Shown piece after piece: positions 56,194-64,000 of a stretch of 64,000 nt of DNA. A model generated the notes under the pieces. The model was not told the DNA's origin, made no database searches, and saw only the letters and a list, made by a program, of their open reading frames with translations. Numbering within the stretch: the first letter of the stretch is position 1; every line of letters begins with the position of its first letter. A program made the translations under genes and the position numbers. This stretch comes from Agapetus fuscipes. Its lineage: Eukaryota > Arthropoda > Insecta > Trichoptera > Glossosomatidae. Location of the stretch: assembly GCA_951799405.1 (NCBI GenBank), contig OX637334.1, forward strand, positions 7,874,001-7,938,000, given 5' to 3'.

Positions 56194-59100
56194 TTATGAT
56201 TCTCCGCCATTCTTCTTCTGCATGTCTTCCTTCTGCTTCTTAGTCTTCTTGGAGTTGACCTCCTGCTCGATGGGGGCGGGCTTCACAAATGGAATGATGT
56301 CTTTGAATTGGGGAGGCATGTATTGCTTCAACACCTCGGGAACCTAGAAAAAAGATTACCAATGATGTTAGATTTTTGTAGAGGAATGCAGTATACTGAT
56401 CTTAAATTAGAATTATCATCATAAGACATTTTGCATAGATTAAAAAAACTGATTTTATAAACTAAAATGCAGAGAAGAAAGGGTTTCTCAACGTTTTGTC
56501 TAAGTCGTATTTGACACCATCAGGAAGTGTGGCTCTTCCTTGATGACGAAGCACAAACTAAATATTCAGAAATAATTGTTGCTCTCGATCCGACGATTGT
56601 AGGTACATGAGGTAACATTTGATGATCCATCAACACATAGTAACAAAAGGTAGTGTTGCATTGTTTGTTTTACGAGTAGAACTGCTAGAACCATGGATGT
56701 GATAATGAATAAGACTTTGACGATTTTGACAAAACGTTAATAAACACATTCTTTTTAAAAATATTTTTTGTAAAATCAGTTTTTGAATTATATAATAACT
56801 GAATTTATTAATAGGGCAGTCTTATAGGGAATACCTTGACTCCTTCTTCAGTTTGATGGACCTCCAGGATTGCACAGATGACTCTGGTGGTGGCGCACAT
56901 GGTGGCATTGAGCATGTGGACAAAGTCGGGAGTGGCGTTCATTTTTTTGGTCTGGCCATATCTAAGAAAGTACAGAGTGCATCAATTACAACTTCGGGAA
57001 ATTAGGAAAATGCTAGAAATATACAAGATTTTTTGCTAAGTACAGCACATGAGTTTTTACCAAAATATACGGAGAATATGAGGGCGTTGTCTGAACTGCA
57101 AAAAAAAGTTGTTGATTTTTGTACAAAAATCTGATAAATATTCCTATCCTTCTTATGTACACTTTATTTTTTCTTTTGTCTGACCACTATGGGGCTGTCC
57201 ATATATTACGTCTTTCGCATTAAGGGGGGGGAGTCTGGTCTGTGGATGATGGCAAATGATGTAGGAGTACCAAAAGTGACGTCGTTCTTGTAAATACCAA
57301 TTTCTACAAAATATTATCCAAGTAATATAACATTATTAATTATTAAGCTCATCCATTATAACAGCAAGAGGGGGGGTCATTAGATAATGACTATAGGATG
57401 ATTGTAAGGGGGGGGGGGGGGGGTCAAAAATCGGCCAAAATCGATGACGTAATTTATGGACGACCCTTATGGTAATTAATACTTTTTTAATCAACCATTC
57501 AAATATACAATTATTTTGTGGAATTAATTTTGGGATTAACGTTAGAATGTTGCCATCTCTAGATTGCGTACAAACGAGATCTGTCTCACACAGGCTTGAA
57601 ATGGCTCCACTTGGGCATCTTACTCAGCGCTGGTTTGAATAGCAGACAACTGACTTTGCTTTCTATGAAAAATGGAGCCAAAATATTGATTGATGAGCCA
57701 TTACGCAAGTCTGCAACAATTTTTGATGAGTGTGCTTTTGTAGTGGCGGCTCCAAGGGCATGGTATCGATTATCTCCTGTGATTTGAGAGATTGCCGACA
57801 GCAGTCACTTCAAGAGAAATTTGAAGAACAATCTGTTCACCGAATCTATTAGGGTGTCTTTGGAGTGACAATTTCACAAAACGGCGCCAATAAAAAAAGT
57901 CAACTGATTCATCATCAAAACCTCTGTACTTCCATAAAGTTATGGAAGATGATAGGAGACAGCTTACCTCACAAGCAGTCTTCTAGCTTGATATTCCAAG
58001 CAGTTGCTGCAGGATACCAGCTCTCTGAAGGCTGAAGATCCAGGGAACCAGGCTTCTAAGTCCAGTTTCTTAGAGGCAGCATGGTTTAGGGCTCCGGAGA
58101 CGATATTGACTATCCTGTAGGGGATCTCCAGGGACTGGCAGAACTTCTCCGCATTATCAATCATCTCGTCCATCATCTCCCAGGACTTGTTGTCATGCGG
58201 GGAAGTCAGGACAAACTGTTCCACCTTCTCAAATTGATGGACACGGAAGATTCCCCTGGTGTCTCGGCCATGAGAGCCGACTTCTTGTCTGAAGCAAGTG
58301 GAGATTCCCGCATATCTGAGGAAATAAAAAAATTTAACATACAAGAAGAACGATTTTACGTAGTCTAGTAGTTAACGCTATGAACTAATATTTGGAAGGC
58401 CGCATCTTTCATTTTCAGATATACTTCGCTGGGTTGAAAAATTTGTGTACCTTTACCAAAGAAGGGTCACCTAAGGTCCATCCTAACTTACAGCAACTGG
58501 GTATGGTTCGAGTAATTGGTGCTTTATATAATATAGCGAAGACCAAGCTTGCAGAGGGCTATCTAAGTGTAATTCACACAAAAACCGTGCTCACCAAATA
58601 AATCAGCCTGTTATTTATTTATTTAACTTGGACACACTTTTAGAGGGACTTATTCAAACAATTACAACAACAAAAACATGAACAACATCTATAAATCACA
58701 TTTTTGGCCTTCCTGGGCTGGAAGTCTCATCATCACGGTAATTCTTACCAAATGAACATTGGTAATATTTGTATGAAGACCTGTCAATCCAAGATGGCCG
58801 CAAGTGAACAGCTGATTAGTCTTCATACAAATATTATCAATATTCGGTACGTGACAATTACCATGGTAATGAGACTTCCAGCCCTGGTCTCCTTCAGCAT
58901 TGTTGTGCTGAGAGTGTTTTCCAAAATTTTATCAGTAGTTTACTTGATTGGCAGTGAAGATTCAGCCAGCCACTCGTCCCTGTGGAAAGCGGCGATGGGC
59001 TGCTCAGACGTGGCAATGAGGTACTTCTCCTCCACGCCTCCACTGCTGTCCTCAGACTTCTCCGCCCCCTTGCCCACCACCTTGTACAGCTCCTCGTCAA

Positions 59101-61692
59101 ACTGGGACAGCTGGGCCACTTCCTGCATGATCTGCATTCAATAAATCAAAGAGTAAATGTGTGTTGGTTAACTTCCCGGTGCAAAGGACCAAAATATTGT
59201 GGAATAGGACTGCTGGCTGCTTGATTTTGATTTTATTTGTGTTAAATGTTAAACACTGTTAATGTTAATGTTAAACACTGCTTTCTTTGGTAATTTTATA
59301 TTGCAAACCCTTTATATTGAGAATGGGCAAAAGATGAATTGAAAACAAAGAAAAATATACATTGACAGCTAATAATAATAATACAATATTTTTATAGCGC
59401 CTTTTCATGACTCTTGGTCATCCCAAAGGCGCTTGCTCATATGAGCGCGCGAACAGGTGGGTCTTCAACCCCTTTCTTAAAGTACTCTCCAAATCCATTT
59501 CGCGCAGGTCTTCTGGGAGGCCGTTCCATATCGTTGGAGCAGCCACCTTGAAGGCTCGATCTCCAAAAACGGTCTTCTTTTCCTTTCTTGGAAACTCTAT
59601 CCGACTGCGACATGATGCTGCTGATCGCAGTGTTGCTGTTCTGCTGCTTGTGGTGGCTGGAGTTATTATATCCTTTAAATATTTCGGTGCGGTCCCGCGC
59701 AGGCTCTTGAAGACCAGCAACCCTATCTTATACTGGACCCGTTCATGAATCTTGAGCCAGTGAAGAGACTTCAGGTGCGGCGTAATATGGCAAAATTTTA
59801 AGGCACCATGTATAAGTCTGGCCGCAGCATTCAGTACAGACTGGAGTCTCTTCAGCTGGCTCTGGGGCTGTCCGGCATAATCTGAATTTTTACAAACAAT
59901 AAATCGCCACCTTAAAGGTAAAACTGAATAAGTTCAGATTCACTGATTTGAGAAATTGTGGATTAAACCTTTTATTAGGTGCACCTTCTCATAGAAAGTT
60001 AACTAATTACAAGGAAATGCTCATGAAACACTTATGTTAACTAACTAAACTACAGGATTTTCACAAATTGTTTGTGTTTTCTCCCGTAGAAAATAGGTGC
60101 ATTTATCTAAGGAACCCGTGATAGCTTCACATGTCACTTATTCAGTTTTACCTTTAAGGTATCGAAATATACCTGTCAACCTTTTGTAAGAACAAGAAAT
60201 ATTGAGTGTTAAAAAATAAAATCCAATACGTGAAGACAGCAGCGGCTCTAGCTAAAATCCGGGAGAGGGGATGAATTTGGAAAATAGTTTGATGTCCACC
60301 CTATAGCACTTCACGTAGCGTACACCAACGAATTGTTACCTAAAAATCCAAGCCAAGCTCTTGTTTAATAAAATTCGTTAAATGTACTTCACCTCTGATT
60401 TTTTTTAGAATTTTAACTTTTTTATTTTTAAAAATACGTTGCATTTGAAAATGTGTACGTGAGCTTGTAATTGATTGATTTTTGTTGTTGAATTGTTGTA
60501 AATAAGACAGTAATTAGGTTGAAAAAACCACTACAATAAGCAAGTACCTACTTGCTTACCTTAGTCTGTTTTGGATGTTCCTTTAAAAGATGGCGAATTA
60601 TCAAAATAGTCCTAAAATTTAATATCCTGTTCACACAGTAATTTCAAAATGGAAATAAATACACTTGCTTTTAAAGAATCACTTTGTTCTCTTACTGGAT
60701 TTTCACAGTTTCCAAGCAGAGGTTATTTAAATGTAATCTTAAAATGAAAAAAAAATGTTTCACAAATATTTCCGATTAAGGGAAGCACTTCTGTTATTTC
60801 GATCTTTCCATGGCAAAATACGCGCCAGAACTAACTTTTAGCCAAAGAACAATATATTATTTATTTGTGTAATATTATGATGGCAGCTCCTTGTGAAATA
60901 CTGGATCCAGGAATTTCCGAAAAGAATAATCTCATTCATTCATTTATAATATCATCATGTTTATGTCTCAACGCGTCATACCGTTGTTCGTGAGGTATAG
61001 CCCGAAAAGTCCCTACAGACGATCTATGGGAAACCAATACGTACACAGGCGCCAACAGTTTATGAATTGTACATGGCGTCATACTTACAGGCTCTCATGT
61101 ACACATAAATCAAAAACAACAGTGGGGAAAATCTAAAGATCACCTCTCACCTGAACCAGCCCGAATCCTTTCGTTTTAACATGTTTATATTGCGTTCGTG
61201 CAGGGAACGAGGCACGGGGAAAGAATGAAGAGGGCCTCATATTTCATACATACATGCAAAACAATAATATGGACCTTTAGTTTTACCAAATATTATTATT
61301 TTTATATCAACAAGAATCTACGTGTTTCTCACTGCGTACGTTTTATTATGAAATATTTAGCCTCTTCGGTCAGTGAAATTGTTCAGAAAATACTTCGCTT
61401 ACACTCTTTTTTTGAGATTTTTCAGTTTCTTCTTCACATAAAATTATATGTTTCCAATTTCATTCATAGGGATATTCCCCACTGTCCCCTAATGAAGAGC
61501 CGCCACTGCGTGAAGATATTTAAGTACGTACCTCCTTTCTCATAAAGAATGGCGTATAGAGGGGCGTGTATCCTTTCTGGTTGAGCATATGCAGAGCATG
61601 CTGTATGAGAGCGTGCTCAAGGAAGACCGCGGCCCCCTTGAGGAAGTAACTACGCCCTCCGGACACAACGGCGCCCCTTTCCCCATCCATAC
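56194..61692 (-). CDS. SerRS: seryl-tRNA synthetase, cytosolic, C-terminal exons (partial)
   Basis: Class II aminoacyl-tRNA synthetase that charges tRNA-Ser and tRNA-Sec. Five minus-strand exons in reading order: 61532-61692, 58944-59131, 57968-58315, 56835-56961, 56194-56343 (TAA at 56196-56194). Joints are GT/AG and in frame, giving 323 complete residues. The first exon contains the [15 protein letters not shown] region. The third contains class II motif 2 ([18 protein letters not shown]). The fourth contains motif 3 ([16 protein letters not shown]). The last exon ends in the eukaryote-specific Lys-rich tail [13 protein letters not shown]. Its first exon starts mid-codon, so the N-terminal tRNA-binding arm and start lie beyond 64000. 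The introns hold several mobile-element copies. Confidence 0.96.
56442..56785. mobile_element. foldback MITE-B, diverged copy 2
   Basis: Left end AAACTGATTTTATAAA then a segment resembling the MITE-B arm (CAACGTTTTGTC, GTCGTATTTGACACC). Right end GACAAAACGTT ... TAAAATCAGTTTTT is the inverted counterpart. Degenerate, within a SerRS intron. Confidence 0.5.
57192..57467. mobile_element. MITE-E with GGGCTGTCCATA-type ends
   Basis: Ends GGGCTGTCCATATATTACGTC-like and complement GACGTAATTTATGGACGACCCT are inverted, about 276 bp apart, in a SerRS intron. It contains three G-runs, the longest 16 G at 57408-57423. A TAT on each side may be the target duplication. Confidence 0.55.
57540..57860 (+). 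pseudogene. CR1/L2-like non-LTR retrotransposon 3' fragment
   Basis: Within a SerRS intron. The + strand encodes [12 protein letters not shown], then a stop, then [11 protein letters not shown]. This is the typical C-terminal signature VAAPRLWNSLP ... FKxxLKTHLF of CR1/L2/Rex1-type elements, here with an in-frame stop and truncation. Confidence 0.55.
58357..58612 (+). mobile_element. SINE-1 copy, degenerate, in SerRS intron
   Basis: Worn head (TAGTCTAGTAGTTAACGC) with body TTCGCTGGGTTGAAAAATTT and 3' end CTCACCAAATAAATCAGCCT. Confidence 0.55.
58715..58884. mobile_element. MITE-C copy 2
   Basis: 170-bp element bounded by GGGCTGGAAGTCTCAT and its complement, with inner inverted arms GGTAATATTTGTATGAAGAC. 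Located in a SerRS intron. The target duplication is not clear. Confidence 0.7.
59370..59880 (-). pseudogene. CR1/L2-like non-LTR retrotransposon 3' end
   Basis: The minus strand encodes [33 protein letters not shown] and [13 protein letters not shown], the standard C-terminus of CR1/L2-type reverse transcriptases. It is followed by a 3' UTR ending GCGCTATAAAAATATTGT and an ATT/ATTATT tail, also typical. It is 5'-truncated and lies in the largest SerRS intron. Confidence 0.75.
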
Positions 61693-61769
61693 CTGAACCA
61701 GAGAAGAGTAACATAATAAGAAAAGTGCAAATATAAAAAGATAGGAGTTTTAGGCATACACGGCCGGCG

Positions 61770-62045
61770 ATTGGCACTGGTGATTTGCTTTCCGGAATCT
61801 ATTGCTGTGGTGTATCTGGCATTTTCAGCGTGTCTGCGATAGGCTTCGTCAGCGCGATGTGATGATGATGTTGATGAAACAGCGCCTTCAACTCTTCCAG
61901 TCCCCTGCTTGTCATCTGGAGAAGCTGTAGGGCGGGCATCTCTTCTTACTTCTTCCTCACACCGAAGCCTGGGTCTCCCTACTAGTCTCCTTCTAATTGC
62001 GCATCCGCTGAGAAGATTTTTCAGTACGTTTGAATGCGTTATCAT
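61770..62045 (-). pseudogene. possible retrotransposon-derived C-terminal fragment
   Basis: The minus strand encodes RRRLVGRPRLRCEEEVRRDA, recalling the GRPRxRWxDxVR block near the end of many insect non-LTR polyproteins. The frame runs on into the SerRS intron/exon region by chance. No RT motif is visible, so assignment is tentative. Confidence 0.3.
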
Positions 62046-62124
62046 TTAATAATTTTATTTTTGTAACACAATAAATGATTCATTTCCAGTATAGAAAGAT
62101 GCAACTAAGCTGGTACTTCTTTAT

Positions 62125-62385
62125 TTCGCATTGCCCCTGAAGTCATATGTGGCGTTCAAAACCTATTTATTTACACAGAAAAGGAGGCTGGCCTTAAGCC
62201 AACCACTCCACTTGATGCGGGGGTTTCCTAGTTCCCGAGGGGGCTGGTTCTCATTTCTCCGGTACTTCTATTTTGTAATTGAAATAAACAAGGAAATGGA
62301 AAATCATTTCTGACACCCTTGGTGGGGATCAAACCCTAGTCCTCAGGCATGGACTGCAATACTAACTGAGCTTCAAGTATCAACA
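62125..62385 (-). mobile_element. SINE-2 copy, diverged
   Basis: Minus-strand copy sharing GAAATAAACAAGGAAATGG, TCATTTCTGACACCC and a degraded B box (GGATCAAACCC), plus the TCATATGTGGCG tail segment. In the region upstream of the first visible SerRS exon. Confidence 0.55.
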
Positions 62386-62438
62386 GGACTATATTATTTG
62401 TACATTGTAATACAAATTATCAATGGAGATGATAAACA

Positions 62439-62466
<28 letters not shown>
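62439..62466 (+). repeat. poly-T tract
   Basis: An unbroken T run of about 28 nt about 85 bp left of the mariner element. It could be the poly-A tail of a minus-strand retroposed sequence or simple slippage. Confidence 0.7.
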
Positions 62467-62471
<5 letters not shown>

Positions 62472-62551
62472 TAATTTTTTAAAGATAACCTCTTTGATTA
62501 ATTTTTATTTTACGATCAAAATTAATGAACTCTAAAAACATTTTTAATGTA

Positions 62552-63491
62552 CGAGGCACGTCCAGAAAGTAAGTGTACTCAATTTATGTAGGGTTCAAAA
62601 AAAATTTAATTAAACAAAAACATACTTGGTTACACTTGTATATATGTAAGTTATTTTTCGACGTAGTCACTATCCCTCTCGATGCAAGTGGTGAGCCGCG
62701 GGATCAATTTTTTGATGCCTGCCTCGAAGAAGTCTCCCGCCAGCTCTTTCGCCCACTTCTCCACCTCCCCCTTCACCTCCTCGTCCATTGAAAACTTGTT
62801 CCCACCCATGTGCACCTTAAGGGAAGTGAAAAGATGGAAATCTGAAGGGGCCAGGTCAGGGGAATACGGGGGGTGGTTCAAAACGTCCCATCCAACTCTT
62901 TGGAGCTCTGCATTTGATTCAACTTGTGCTGTTCTGTCAGCTGTTTTGGGACCCACCTCGCAGACAATTTCCGATATCCGAGAGTTTCTGTGATTGTTTC
63001 GTGTATCAGGGATCTGGAGATTTGCGGAAACATCGCAGAAAGTTCATCTAACGTCAATCTGCGATCGTCACGGACCCCAATCTCGATTTTTTTCACAAGT
63101 TCGTCCGTCACAATTGAAGGTCTTCCGCTCCTCTGATCGTCATGCACGGAAGTACGGCCATTTTTAAACTCGCAACACCACTTGTACACACTCGTACGAT
63201 TCATAGCTTTATTACCGTAAACAGTTTTCACCTCATTATTAATTTCAACCGGAGCTTTTCCCTTCGCAACGAGGTAGCGAATGACGGCGCGAATTTCGCA
63301 CTTGGCGGGAGATACGATCGACATTTTCACGAGAGATGCTACTGCGTCAAGAGTTTTCAACCCACTAACCTTGGATTGGTCTCGTTTTGAAGGGGAGAGG
63401 TCAGGCTACGCGGCAGTGTTGCCAACAAGTCGAAAAAGTATTCCCTACAGCTGTGAGAGTACCAGTACACTTACTTTCTGGACGTGCCTCG
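62552..63491 (-). mobile_element. mariner-family transposon, internally deleted
   Basis: The ends are inverted repeats of about 28 bp (CGAGGCACGTCCAGAAAGTA...) flanked by TA on both sides (62550-62551, 63492-63493), as for Tc1/mariner. The minus strand encodes the N-terminal helix-turn-helix part (VSPAKCEIRAVIRYL, VYKWCCEFKNGRTSVHDD, RSGRPSIV; about 63360 to 62945). After a junction near 62900-62950 the frame changes and the C-terminal block YSPDLAPSDFHLF follows. The 940-bp length is short of a typical 1.3 kb. The missing piece includes the first two catalytic Asp blocks, so it cannot encode active transposase. Confidence 0.88.
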
Positions 63492-63924
63492 TAATAAAAA
63501 TATGCAATACAATTTAATAAGAATCCATCACCTCTTCTTCACGTAACTTGACCTTGTATACATAAATGTGAAACATTATTTAAACAGCTGCTAAATTTTG
63601 CTATCAATGTCCATTTTGAAAAACAAAATAATAAAATTGAACAGGTGAAACATTACAAATTTTTGATGGTGTAATCTTCAAGTACCTGAAGATGTGAGGT
63701 ACTGCTTCTCCCAAAACTGGTTGTGCATAAAATGAACTCACAAGTGAATTTTGAAACATAGTATTTAAAAATACTATGTTTCAAAATTCTTTATTTATAG
63801 AAATTATTTCTTTTATTAATTCTTTAAATTAATTCTTTATTTATAGAAAATAAAAATTATTTATAGAAATTGATATTGTAAAATACTTAATAATAGTTAC
63901 TCATATTTTCGCTGGTCAAGGTGA

Positions 63925-64000
63925 CTTAAAAGTCTCATATTTTGTAATTGAAGCTCTAAATACATATTAACATTAAGATTCACATGCAGTACATGCCCAC
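63925..64000 (-). repeat. tail-repeat (T) copy cut by window end
   Basis: AAGATTCACATGCAGTACATGCCCAC resembles the 3' half of the repeat on the minus strand; the rest is beyond the window. Confidence 0.35.

Noticed and set aside
58704..59144. 146-codon plus-strand frame
   Set aside because: It is antisense to SerRS exon 58944-59131 and partly MITE-C; no domain or codon signal.
61650..62045. 131-codon minus-strand frame reading into SerRS exon
   Set aside because: The overlapping part is a different frame from SerRS. Only its first third resembles a retrotransposon end, so it is not a SerRS extension.

Overview
This window is eukaryotic nuclear DNA, AT-rich and intron-rich, with long transposon-filled introns. 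The proteins (an Ih-type HCN channel with an insect-style S4-S5 cassette exon, VCP/TER94, RpL12, TSG101, cytosolic SerRS) point to an insect. Order is not resolved; Lepidoptera or another pancrustacean lineage is possible. There is no prokaryotic operon, CRISPR array, rRNA gene or convincing functional tRNA gene.

Layout. 1-11.5 kb: AT-rich non-coding DNA with SINE, LINE-tail and foldback MITE copies, probably upstream intron of the channel gene. 11.5-16.0 kb (+): 3' half of an HCN (Ih) channel, with one candidate cassette exon and four constitutive exons from S5 to the stop. 16.0-29.4 kb: intergenic. Its most structured part is 24.3-28.7 kb, a nest of transposons including an hAT element with 8-bp target duplications that carries a SINE, a reverse-transcriptase fragment and two MITE copies. 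29.4-46.0 kb (+): complete TER94/VCP, 15 coding exons, 806 codons plus stop. Its introns carry a 13-copy 23-bp minisatellite, LINE and SINE fragments and a 1.16-kb terminal-inverted-repeat element placed 13 bp after a splice donor. 48.7-51.4 kb (-): complete RpL12, four coding exons. 52.0-53.1 kb (+): complete single-exon TSG101, head-to-head with RpL12 across about 540 bp. 56.2-61.7 kb (-): C-terminal five exons of seryl-tRNA synthetase; the N-terminal exons lie beyond the right edge. 62.5-63.5 kb: an internally deleted mariner element.

Functionally the genes are a cation channel plus four housekeeping proteins (AAA+ segregase, ribosomal protein, ESCRT-I subunit, aminoacyl-tRNA synthetase). 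They form no single pathway. VCP and TSG101 both act in ubiquitin-dependent sorting, but nothing here suggests co-regulation. I found no clearly new biochemical system. The most notable items are the nested hAT locus, several apparently short MITE/SINE families with definable ends, the HCN cassette exon and the VCP intronic minisatellite. Exon boundaries were read by eye from GT/AG sites and frame continuity; all repeat family names are working labels.
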